Assembly (NCBI GenBank): GCA_905221605.1
Contig: CAJNDS010002640.1
Coordinates: 187,154 to 251,153, forward strand
Source of the DNA: Symbiodinium natans
Lineage: Eukaryota > Sar > Dinophyceae > Suessiales > Symbiodiniaceae
Reading direction: 5' to 3'
DNA length: 64,000 nt
Part shown: piece by piece, positions 33,274 to 42,654 of the stretch
Layout of the letters: each line of letters starts with the position of its first letter
Numbering within the stretch: the stretch's first letter is position 1
Notes under the pieces: generated by a model
Seen by the model: the letters and a program-made list of their open reading frames with translations, nothing else
Databases searched by the model: none
What the model was told of the DNA's origin: nothing
Position numbers and translations under genes: made by a program

Positions 33274-35765
33274 ATGGTAGCTCTCCATGGCAAGTCACCC
33301 AAGGCTGGCTTGGCTGCAGCAGCTGCCATTGCTCTGCTTGCACATCGCAGAGGTCAGGCCCCGCGAGCCCTCTTATTCTCACTGCCGTCTCCTCCATGGA
33401 GACCGCTTGGTCGCACAGAGCTTAGCGCATCGGCACGAAGTGAGGCGCGACTGAACAAGAAGGTTGCCCTGCTTATTGACGGAGACCACATCGGGCCACA
33501 ATGGTTTCAATCCGTGCTGCTGGCGGTGCAAGCCATGTCTGGCGAAAGGCACCAATAACCAGATTTGAATTGAGTTTGTGTCTGTGTAAACCTTCTGCAC
33601 CATTGAAGTAGCTTGAAGTTCTTCAGAGAGATCCAGGAAGCTTAAACCCCCAAAGATCTGATCCTGCACGTGCCCTGTAGCCTCAGCAAGGCCCAATGTG
33701 GCGGTTTGCTTCGGAGCTCCACACTTGGCAAGCTCGTGGAAGTCACAGTTGGCACAGCACGGACTAGAATTCCAAGCGGTGCACAGGCGGAACACGACAA
33801 ATCGCCCTGACCCCAATGATGCTGCAATTCTTGAGGCTGCAAACACAATTGCAGCAAGCGACGGATCTATCTGTATTGCCATCGCGTCCACAGACTCCGA
33901 CTTTCTGCAATATCATCTGCAGCTCATGAAGCGCGGGATCAGCTCGGTGGCCCTGGTACCTTATGCCAGTGACGAGAAGCGCTGCGTCCTCTCTGGCGTG
34001 CCCTCGTGCCGGTTTCAAGTTCCTCCGAGCACTCCAGAATTTAAGGAAGCCTTTGAAGAAAGGTTTCAGAAAAGGTATGACGAGGAGGAGGCACAGCAAG
34101 TCTTTCAACAGGTTGGGCAAGCTCTCCAGGAACTCGGCTACTTGTCACCAACCCAGCCGGCCTTCCCAACGGCCAGGTCTCTGGCCATCTTCTTCCACGC
34201 CAATAACGAAGAGGATGTGCAGCTGTATCCCTGGTGTGTCGCAGCCTTTCTCGCCAGACCACTTCTAACCGCTGCTGTCCGGAATCCGGGGGACCTCTTC
34301 TTCTTCGAGGCGCACCGATGCAGAGCCATCTTTTGCAGTTCATTGACCTGTGCAACTAGCCATGTCTCAACACTGAGATTCACCAAGAGCCAAAGCAGTT
34401 GGGGATGTCAGGGTTCAGACAGGCGAAGCCTTAAAGCCCCTGAAATCCTGCAGAAGCCTCAAGCCTTCAAGCCTTCAAGCCTTCAAGCCTTCAAGCCTTA
34501 AAGCCTTAAAGCCCTGAAGCCCTGAAGCCTTCAAGCCTTAAAGCCTTAAAGCCCTGAAGCCCTGAAGCCTTAAAGCCCTGAAGCCCTCAAGCTTTAAGAG
34601 GCTCCCAGGCCCAAAAGTTCCTGAAGCCCTCAAGGCCCCACCCGCAAGTCCTCAAGCCTGAAAACTCCACAAGACTTTGAAAGCCCTGTAAATCCCTCCC
34701 CAGGCCATGGAGGGCCGGAAGCAGCCCGCTGCCCTCAAGCGCTGGCGCGTGGAGAGAGCGCGCGAGGGACTGGCGCTTGCGGTGTTGGCCTGGCTTGGCT
34801 ACGAGGCTGGGTTTGGATGGGTACGGTAGGTACCGAATTTGTAAGTAGGGTTGCTAGGTGAAGAAGCTGTGGTTGTAGCTCCGCTCGGGCTGGCGGGAGA
34901 ACAAGAAGGCTTGTTGCATCATGCAGATGGCCGGACAAGATGGGAGCAGTAAAAAGGAAGGTTCAGTCTCAGGATCGGTTCTGTAGTACCTGCTTTTGAC
35001 AAGCCTCGGGTGGTTCATACGGTGAGCCCAACCTTCAGAGAGTTCAGCTTAAGCTTGAGGTTGAGGATGTGGTGCGACCAGAGCAGCCGATGTCCTTGTG
35101 GGAAGAGCTGCGTGCTTTCTGGCGCCGCAACAGCAAGGCACTGCGGATAAACCTGAAGCATGCGGAGCGAGTGGCACCCAGCATTGCCATCCTGGGAAAT
35201 GAGGCCGACTGTGCCGAGCCTCGTCTTGGGGGGCAGATTTCCTTCCTTCTCTATTGGACTGTTGATTCGATTTGTTTTTTTATGTAAGGAGAAGCTTTCA
35301 TTTCTGGACGAGATGTTCAGGGATGATACAGTTCGGCAGCAGTGGCGCCCACCTCCGAATGACCGTGACACGCGCCTTTGGCTTCGCAAGCTGCATTGAG
35401 ATCTATTTGAGGGCTTATCAAGCCGAGATCGCACTTCGTCGCTCGTGAAAGAAGTAGGCTGATTCGATGCATGTCGATAGCATGTTTAATCAGTTTACTT
35501 GAGAGAGGTATGCTCTCATGTAAGGCTGGCTCGACAAGGCTACCTGCAAGATGCAGCTGCTGCACGATGCGAGGCTCGGCAGTATTTCTCATGTAAGCGA
35601 GCAACAGGTTGGGGGAAGTAGCCACTTCGGTCCTCAGCCTTTACCTGTCGTCTTTGACTACTTTCGACCCTGAAGGTATTGGAAGCCATGCGCGCATTGC
35701 TGCGTGATCGTGGGATTGAACCACCCAAGCACTCTTTTGCAACTTGGCTCTACATTGTTTTCTGA
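33274..35765 (+). CDS. NYN-domain (PIN-like nuclease fold) protein, seven exons
   Basis: Exons 33274-33548, 33691-34309, 34704-34825, 35041-35203, 35289-35389, 35525-35573 and 35676-35765 join in phase to 472 residues. The NYN signature is clear: VALLIDGDHIGPQWF, then DPNDAAILEAA, then IASTDSDFLQYHLQLMKRG, supplying the conserved acidic residues of this PIN-like fold (LabA/DUF88, MARF1 relatives), many of which bind or cut RNA. The exon 1-2 join sits inside the domain and is required for it. Downstream parts are helical (for example LWEELRAFWRRNSKALR, FLDEMFRDD, VLEAMRALLRDRGIEPP) and unrecognised. Donors are GC, GC, GT, GC, GC, GC; five of six acceptors are AG|G. The ATG at 33274 is the first in-frame Met; a TTTGCAG acceptor at 33229 may receive the spliced leader. 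The two NYN exons are secure; exons 3-7 are phase-consistent inference. Confidence 0.75.
34440..34610. repeat. degenerate AAGCCTT/AAGCCCT tandem repeat
   Basis: About 20 units of 7-9 bases built on AAGCCTTCA, AAGCCTTA and AAGCCCTG. It lies within the proposed intron 34310-34703 of the NYN gene. Reading on from exon 2 into it gives a repetitive KP/SSLQAFK tail, a reason to end the exon earlier. Confidence 0.85.
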
Positions 35766-36349
35766 AGACTAGCCACTCTAGTTCAGAGTGCTTGTGCTTC
35801 TTGCCGGGCTGAGACTCTGACACTCTGCCTGGCGCAAGAAGCTGTGCTGCGAAGAAGCGATCCCCTCTCCCGAAGTTGATCAAAACAAATGTCGCTCGCC
35901 GCACCTGGACATCGTCCACGGGAATGGCATGGGGTGGTCATGACTGGCACACCTGCCGGTCGGGGGGACAAAAGCACGTCGCAGCTGGAAGTTACAGGCG
36001 AGCCACGGAGCCTGAGTGTTGCTGAACGAGTGATTGCAGGAGGTCGTGCGTAGCAAGGACTGCTCTGAATGGCACGTGAGGTTCGTGCTTTTTTGTTTCA
36101 CGTCTGCGCTTCAGATCTCCTGCATCTCAACCGATAGGCGTGCGTCAGCCTGAGCTCGTGACCTCGATGCCGAGAGGACCGAAAGAACAAGTCCTGCATG
36201 TGTACAGATGTGTGCCAGCATGATGGCACAGCAGCGTTCAGTTTCGAAACAATCGATTCCGTTCTCTTCCCGGAGCGCCCTATACACAGGCTCAGCGTAG
36301 CTTCTAGATTCGGAGTGATTCGGAGTGGCATCCAAGAGCGGCACCTGTC
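35766..36349. other. intergenic, no gene seen
   Basis: Presumed 3' flank of the NYN gene and 5' flank of the WWE gene. Minus-strand frames in this stretch and beyond (35641-36493) run through the start of the WWE gene and look like shadows. Confidence 0.5.
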
Positions 36350-37273
36350 ATGGCCGCAGTCGAAGGCGAGTGGCTCATCAAGCTGGAGCGAGGTTGGAGT
36401 GCGTGGATCGTGGGAGAGCAGAAGTTCCATGGACCCACGGACCAGCCTTTCAAGTACATGTTCGGCAAGACAGAGTTCCAGGTTGAGTTTCAAAGTGAAA
36501 CTGAAGGCACCTCCACGAACCTCTCAACGGGAAAAGCACGTCCACTGTGCTTTGTGCCCAAAGGACAGATGCCCGAATTCGATGGCGACGAAGAAGCTCC
36601 GCAGACCCTGGCCCCGGCCCCGGACATGACGGACAAGCCGATGCAATCCACAAAGCCGGACAGCAATCTGCCCACTTGTTATTACCTCGCGAAGGGTGCT
36701 ACCCAATCCTATGAAGGAGAGTACCAGTGGCTGATTGAGCTGGAGAAGGGCTGGAATCCATGGATGCCAGGGAATGAGCCCTTTGATGGCAGAACGGATG
36801 AGCCTTTGCGTTACACTTTGGGCAGGTACGACTTCGAAGTCCACTTTGAGGATGAGAGCCACGGCACCCAGACAAATCTGACGACTGGCAAGGTACGTCG
36901 CATCCAGCGCTTGCGGAAAGGAGAGGCCGTTCCTGCTTGGGAAGGTACAGGGATCAGAAGGCGACCAGCGGCAAATGGTGCTGGAGCCGAGATCGCTGTG
37001 GCTCCCGCAGAGTCTGCAGCCATGGCCGCGCAATCCAACCGGGCTGTCAGGCGAACCGCTGCCGGATATCCTGCAGCTACCACGGGTGCACCGGTGAAGT
37101 CCGCGCAGAAGTTTGCTCTCCGAACATCAAAGCCAGCAGCAGCCGCCAGGCCACAGGTGTCTGAGGCTGCGCACAAGGCAACCACCGCCCCCGCCGCCCC
37201 GAGACCGGCAGCAACAACAGCCTCGGGAGGTAACGTGCCTCGCTTTATGCGGCCGCTGAAGTCTAAAGCCTGA
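36350..37273 (+). CDS. protein with two WWE-like domains
   Basis: 307 residues, single exon, ATG at 36350, TGA at 37271. Two repeats (about residues 4-66 and 121-187) share the pattern W-L-I-x-L-E-x-G-W-x-x-W, a central x-Y-x-x-G-x-x-x-F-x-V, and TNLxTGKxRxx near the end (GTSTNLSTGKARPL and GTQTNLTTGKVRRIQRL). This matches the WWE fold, known in PARPs and ubiquitin ligases to bind ADP-ribose or iso-ADP-ribose. The C-terminal 110 residues are Ala/Pro-rich and basic, probably disordered, ending RFMRPLKSKA. It lies 670 bp upstream of a PARP-WWE gene on the same strand, so a reader role for ADP-ribosylation is likely (inference). No catalytic motif is present. Binding-residue conservation cannot be judged without an alignment. 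Confidence 0.8.
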   Translation: MAAVEGEWLIKLERGWSAWIVGEQKFHGPTDQPFKYMFGKTEFQVEFQSETEGTSTNLSTGKARPLCFVPKGQMPEFDGDEEAPQTLAPAPDMTDKPMQSTKPDSNLPTCYYLAKGATQSYEGEYQWLIELEKGWNPWMPGNEPFDGRTDEPLRYTLGRYDFEVHFEDESHGTQTNLTTGKVRRIQRLRKGEAVPAWEGTGIRRRPAANGAGAEIAVAPAESAAMAAQSNRAVRRTAAGYPAATTGAPVKSAQKFALRTSKPAAAARPQVSEAAHKATTAPAAPRPAATTASGGNVPRFMRPLKSKA

Positions 37274-37946
37274 AGATAGTAGGGCATGATTTATCATTAT
37301 TCAGATCTCAAGGCATAGCAAAGTCGCTTGCTCAGGCACTTGACCTGAGTAAGCGCAAGACGTGTCCAGAAAGAACTTGCGCGTATACCCCTGCAGTTTG
37401 AAAGCCGCAGCCCTTGGACAATCATACGATGTTCGAGAGCATGCGAACTTTGCTGCCGCAAGCACAACGCTTTCGGCACCAGTGATAGATCTTGTTACGG
37501 CTGTTACTGGCAGCGCTTCCTAGAAGCAGTCTGCTACCGACCAGCTTCAGACGGATGGACAAGCAATGTCCACTGCTTTCTCGCAATTGAGCTTGATTTG
37601 CTTTGGCCATGTCGTTCAGCGCTCACCATTGTTCCATGTCGGCACTGCAGCACGTCAGATCCTTGCCTGCAAAACGCTCTACTTGAGTTACCCTCTACTT
37701 GAGTTAACGCTGAGCTCGAGGTGGTCGAGAGGGGGAACGTGGGGGAACGTGGGGGGGAGGGAGTTCGACTTCCTCTGAACGCCTGTCGGAGAACCGGCCG
37801 GTTGAGTGAAGAGCAGAGGCGTTGACTCATGTTGATTCGGTTGACATGTTAGTCCCATGCAATTCCTACTGTAGTTCGTACTTGTTCTTTGCGGGCTTCG
37901 CAGTTTGTGGTTCCGGGACCCAGTGGCCTTACTTTCCAAAGAGCCC
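37274..37946. other. intergenic, no gene seen
   Basis: Between the WWE and PARP genes. It contains small direct repeats (CTACTTGAGTTA twice near 37679-37703; GGGGGAACGTG twice near 37731-37750). A CCAAAG acceptor-like site precedes the PARP start ATG by a few bases. Confidence 0.55.
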
Positions 37947-40875
37947 ATGGCAGCCATGGACCAGCTCCGTGTCTTCATTCCGGGAGCTCCGCGCGGTGTG
38001 TGCACGCAGCCAGCACTGCCAGCCCAGCCGATCCTTCAAGCCGGAACTCCGCATGTGGCTCAATCGGCACAAGCGGGGACCTCTGGTCCCCATGGTCACC
38101 AGCCCGCACTCCAAACCAATCTGCAGGCCGTGTTTATGCAGCGTTGTGCGCAGGGACAAGTGCAGCAGCAGCCGCAGCCGCAGCTCCAACCACAGCAGCT
38201 GCAACCGCAGCAGCTTCAGCCGCAACTGCAGAAGCAGCTGGCCCCGCTATACGATCGCATGCCAGGCTCGCCCCAAAAGCCTCGATGGTTGGACCCGCAA
38301 TTTGGAAAAGAGGGCAAAGCCACAACGCCCACTCCAGTCAGACCGTCTCCAGAGACAGTGGTGAAGCCGGGCCCTGCCGTCCTTCCTGGACAAGCTGGAC
38401 CTGTGCCAGATGCACCGCGAGTCAGCTCCAACCGCACAATCTCCCCAGATTCCGGCACAGCGAATGGTGCTCATTTGCCTGACAGGGCAAGCTCCCCATG
38501 CGCTCCCATGCCCGAGGGGTGCACATCCCCTGACACTGACGTTGCCTGCAAATCCTGGGCTGCCGCCACCCTCAAAAACATGCCGAGTGACACCGGAGCC
38601 AGGGACTCGAAGGACGGAGGACCACCCAAAGCGCCCAAGGCCCCCGCAAAAGTGTCAGTGGAGGAGGGGGCATTGGAGGCGGAGGCATCCGTTGCCGAGG
38701 CCTCCATTTCCTCCTTGGCCGATTTCAGTGCCAAGCCTCTTTTACGCCTGCTGGAGGTCCCTGGGAAAGCTTCCAAAGCCGATGCTTCGCCCAGCACTCT
38801 TAGTCGGACTGCATCCGACAACAGCAGCATCCGAGATGAGTCTGTGGAGGAGGTGTACAGCCGGACGCCTTCCCCTTCCCGAGATCCGCGCCAAACTGGC
38901 AAGGGGCAGCTTGCGGAGCTCCTCGAGATGTGGAAATCGACCAGACATGAAGGCGGGCCCCTTTCCATAGAAGAGTGCGAGTGCATGGAGAATGTTTTCT
39001 ATGACACCGTGAACCCCGACCGTGTCAAGATTGTGGAGATGCGTCGTGTTATACAGCCTGCTTTGTTGCGCAGGTTCTGTGCAGAGGAGCAAGATTCCTT
39101 GGAGCGGCAAGCCAGATCGCAAAAAACACACAAGCAGTTCATGCTGTTGCACGGCACTCGCTGGGAGTATGCCCCCTTGATAGCTGAAAATGGACTGGAC
39201 CCATCCTGTGGTCACCTGACAAAAGGCAGCTGGCTTGGTGGCCGGGCTGACAAGGCGCACTCCTATGCCTCCAAAGGCCCAGGGCCCGAAGTGGATGATG
39301 AGGATGGCCACAAAGCACGCCTCTTTGCACTCTTCGTCGTGGCATGCGTGCCAGATGTGAATGATGGAGATGACGAGAGATCCTTTGGTGTTTGGCGCAT
39401 TCAGTCTGCCCGTCGCATGTGCCCAGCCTACCAAGTGATTTACTCCGCTCCAGCTGACGTGGGGCGGCACAAGAGGCCTCTCATTGAGCCTCGTGCCAAC
39501 AAGGCAATGCTGCTGAAACAGGGCCACGATGGTACAGGCACAGAGTCTGCGGGGATGAGCTCCTTCAGATATCGAAGTGTCAGCCCGCCCCCGCGCAGCC
39601 GCTCGCCAAACCCACAAGAGGCTGAAGCTACTTGCAGTTGCCCACTCCCAGGACGCATGCCGGGAGCATGCACCTCCCCTGCTCTCAAGGCTGGGTCGCA
39701 TGAGAGAGTCCTTAGATGGGGGGAGGTAAGGCACGTTGCATGAACCGAGTGCATTGTCGAACCGAGGTTGTGCATCTAATCATTTGCAACTGTAAACGCT
39801 TGCAGCTGGGCCAGCCCAAACCCGGGGTGCAGCGTGTGCATCGCAGAAGGAATGCCAGTGTTGCTTGGTGCAGCGCCACACACATGTCATGAGTTCAGGA
39901 GGTACTAGTAGGAGGGCTTCAGGAGGTTTGAGGGTGGTCCCAGCTCGGCTACAGGACAGCTAAAGGGGTGGTCTTTCTGGGAGGGGGCCGGGGGCTGCAA
40001 TTTCAAGGGGGAAGGAGACCAGGTGCTGGTCTACTTGTTCCAGACGCCTCTCGCACCAAGGCCGAGGTGAACTGGTGCTATACATGTGGCTGGTAGTAAC
40101 AGTTGCATCCTGCAAGGTCCATCAGGAGAGACCCTCCAGCATCAGCGAGTCCCCGACAAAGCTGCGTGGCCATGCCGAGCGATCCGAGCGGCAAGGCGCC
40201 AGCGAGTCCCCAGCCAAAGCCCGGAACCAAAGAGAGCGGTCATCGAACGCTGGTGAGTCCCCGGCAAAGCCTCGGAGTCACCACGAACGAGTCGAACGGC
40301 CATCGAACAGCGAATCCCCAGCGAAGACACGCACCTCCGGCACCTCCGACCTGAAGCTTCACGAAGTGAACGCCGCAGGATCCGCAGGAGCAGGGGCAGC
40401 AGGGAGCTCTCCCGCTCGGGATGGACGCCCTGTGAACCTGGCGCGCACATCGCCCGCGCTCAAGGTGAAACAGGACGCCCGTCCCTCCAAAAGCAAAAAG
40501 GATTCGAAGGAAGTGAAAGAGGACAACCGTGAGGGGAAGGACCGCAAGCCGGCAATTTCGGCGGCCGGTTGGGAAGTGCAGGGAGATGATGGGTGGATTC
40601 CGTTTCGACCTGGCTGCAAATTCAAGGATGAGCCCGGGACGATTCAGCACATCTGCCATGGAAAGTTTTGGTATGCGCTCAATTTCGACGAGGATGGCCT
40701 CACTGGTACGCAGTCCAACACATGCACGGGCAAGGTTCGGCAGCTTCGTCGCGTGCTACCAAGCGCAGCCAATCCTTCAGAGGAAATGTCGCCAAACAGT
40801 GACCTCTCGAAAGATCCGTCTCATCCAGAGAAGATGCAGACCCAACCAGTACTGCCAGCTTCCTGTCTGATCTAA
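37947..40875 (+). CDS. PARP catalytic-domain protein with C-terminal WWE domain
   Basis: Exons 37947-39725 and 40117-40875 give 845 residues. The intron 39726-40116 is GTAAGG to TGCAAG|G, phase 0. The N-terminus is Pro/Gln-rich (QQQPQPQLQPQQ near residue 75), followed by an acidic/Ser-rich linker. The ADP-ribosyltransferase fold starts before MLLHGTRWEYAPLIAENGLD and continues through KGSWLGGRADKAHSYASK and CPAYQVIYSA. The NAD-binding His is H402 and the Tyr is Y440; where poly-ADP-ribosylating enzymes have Glu, this protein appears to have Ala (A494), so mono-transfer or loss of activity is more likely than chain formation. Exon 2 has a repeated ESPAK/ESPTK basic linker and then a WWE domain (GWEVQGDDGWIPFRPG to TGTQSNTCTGKVRQLRR). 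Probable substrate NAD; targets unknown. The order PARP then WWE reverses the commoner WWE-then-PARP arrangement. Confidence 0.82.
39788..40075 (+). repeat. dispersed repeat, copy B, inside the PARP intron
   Basis: Begins CTGTAAACGCTTGCAGC, with a GGGCCAGCCCAAACCCGGGG core and a TTGGTGCAGCGCCACA segment matching the copy at 9828. It ends with CTACTTGTTCCAGACGCCTC and CCGAGGTGAACTGG, which match 61338-61380. It occupies most of the 391-nt intron, which may therefore have been created or enlarged by this element. Confidence 0.5.
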
Positions 40876-41601
40876 GAGGCCATGGCTTGTGTACATGCGC
40901 TTCTCTGCCGTATCTGTTGCGCTGAACAGCTTAAGGCTTAAGCAGCTTCAACATTTTCAGCATGCTCATACTGCACATGCCGAGGTTGGAGGCTGGTATC
41001 CCAGCTTGCTGAACGGGAGCACGGCTGTCAAACAGGCTTCTGATCCAGTTCGCTGATTTATGTTCTTGTATGTTCCTGTCTTTCCCAGAACATGCGTGGG
41101 ACAGCTTTGGTTCTACAAGAGCTACGGTATGTGTTCGCTTAGTCTCGCTGATGCTGCGTTTTTGGGAAGCGATGGGTCCTTCGCACTACAATACGGCTGT
41201 GGGGCTTTAAACAAAGTCCCACACTGTTTTTCACGAAGGATGGCTAATGCCCTGAAGCTACAAATGACGTGTACAAATGTGTCCACACAAGATTGGACGT
41301 GCTTCCTAAATCTTTCTAGGAGGGCTTGCAACTTCAGTGTAAGTGTGGTACATGTGAAGTTAACGAGGATACCAAGGCTCGCAAGCCGGCTGTCAAGCTT
41401 GTCGGCAACAATGGCCGCCCTGCTTTAGATGGCAAGATATCGCAAGCTCGAGAACGAAAACGGCTTCAGCCACGCCACCTGCCATGCTTTGACCCAGCAG
41501 TGACTGTTTGGAGCTACTCGCTAAGATGTGCAAGCGATGAGTCTGTTCTCCACAGGGCGAGCTGAGAACACAGCGCGCTTTGCCGCGCAGCTTGCTCAGG
41601 C
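40876..41601. other. intergenic, unresolved
   Basis: The 3' flank of the PARP gene. Short plus-strand segments near 41317-41345 and 41370-41460 have exon-like edges (TTCTAG|G, CAGT|GTAAGT), but no gene can be assembled. Confidence 0.4.
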
Positions 41602-42654
41602 ATGGTTGAGGCAGTGAACACCACTGCGAGGTTCGAACCTCTGCTTGCGAGGTTTACCAGAGTAGTACCGACGGTGGACATGGACATCTCCAGCGCTGAC
41701 TCGAAGGAGCCGCAGCCTGTCCTGGACAGTGTTCCTACGCCGAGCCGGAAATTGCTCCCTGCCAGCCATGCCCCCAGCAACGCAGCCCGGGCAAATCGAC
41801 GGCACGTAACAGTGCCCGTGCAGGCATTGTTGGGCACCGGCCCAAAGTGCACCAGCCCAAAGTGCACCCCACAACAGTGCACAGACCGTGCTGCAAGAAG
41901 CCCACCTCGAGGCTCAATCCAGGCAAGCCGGCAAGCCAGCCCCACTTCCTGCACGAAACGCTCTGTCAAAGAGCGCCGGCACAGCAACCCGACCTTGACT
42001 CTTTCGGGCGATCCGTCTTCCCCGCTCCCGCCCACGCGTACCATGAAGTCTCTGCGCTTCCAGTCCAGATCGCCCTCACCCCAGCTGGTTCGCCCCTCTC
42101 CGGAATCGCCCTTGTCTGGGCTGCCAAGACCCAAGGCACGAGCTCGGTCGCAGAGTGCGCCGCGGCGCAGTGGCGACCCTTTCAACCTTTACCGGTTTGT
42201 CGATGCCCAAAGTGAGAACGGCACCTTTGACCGAGCTCTGCGAGAGATCCGCGCTGGCCGAAAGTCATCGTGCTGGATGTGGTTTGTGATCCCATCGCCT
42301 CCGTACTTCAAGAACAACATCGAGCATGGAAGCAGCACGAACCGCAAGTATGCCATCAGATCCGATCAGGAAGGCGAGGCGTACTTGAAATATGAGGCTG
42401 ACGGTGTAGATTTGCGTAGCAACTACTTCGCTATCCTCTCTGCAGTTTGTGAGCATCTGGTCGCCGGAAAAGCCGCCCGCTCCGTTATTGGCGGTTTCGA
42501 TGAGCCCAAGCTTGCGAGCTCGATCATCTTCTTCGAGCGGATAACCCGCAATGAAGATAACGAGCTGAACAGTTTGCTGCTGAAGCTTGCTGGTCTGATG
42601 AACCTGCAGCTAGCCTCCCCGGAAGTTCATCTGAAATGCACTCACAAGAGTTGA
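41602..42654 (+). CDS. DUF1810-family protein with Ser/Pro/Arg-rich N-terminus
   Basis: 350 residues, no intron, ATG at 41602 just after a GCTCAG|GC site that would suit trans-splicing, TGA at 42652. Residues about 194-340 match the DUF1810 family: FNLYRFVDAQ, ALREIRAGRKSSCWMWF, RKYAIRSDQEGEAYLKYEAD, a GGFDEPKLASSIIFF segment. The family is small, usually about 140 residues, and is found in bacteria, plants and fungi; I know of no established biochemical role. The conserved His of the usual GRKxSHWMWF motif is Cys here. The first 190 residues are low-complexity with RSPSP, KARARSQSAPRR and similar runs, as in the neighbouring PARP protein. Position directly downstream of the WWE and PARP-WWE genes, same strand, suggests a link to ADP-ribose or NAD chemistry, which is inference. 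Confidence 0.85.
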   Translation: MVEAVNTTARFEPLLARFTRVVPTVDMDISSADSKEPQPVLDSVPTPSRKLLPASHAPSNAARANRRHVTVPVQALLGTGPKCTSPKCTPQQCTDRAARSPPRGSIQASRQASPTSCTKRSVKERRHSNPTLTLSGDPSSPLPPTRTMKSLRFQSRSPSPQLVRPSPESPLSGLPRPKARARSQSAPRRSGDPFNLYRFVDAQSENGTFDRALREIRAGRKSSCWMWFVIPSPPYFKNNIEHGSSTNRKYAIRSDQEGEAYLKYEADGVDLRSNYFAILSAVCEHLVAGKAARSVIGGFDEPKLASSIIFFERITRNEDNELNSLLLKLAGLMNLQLASPEVHLKCTHKS

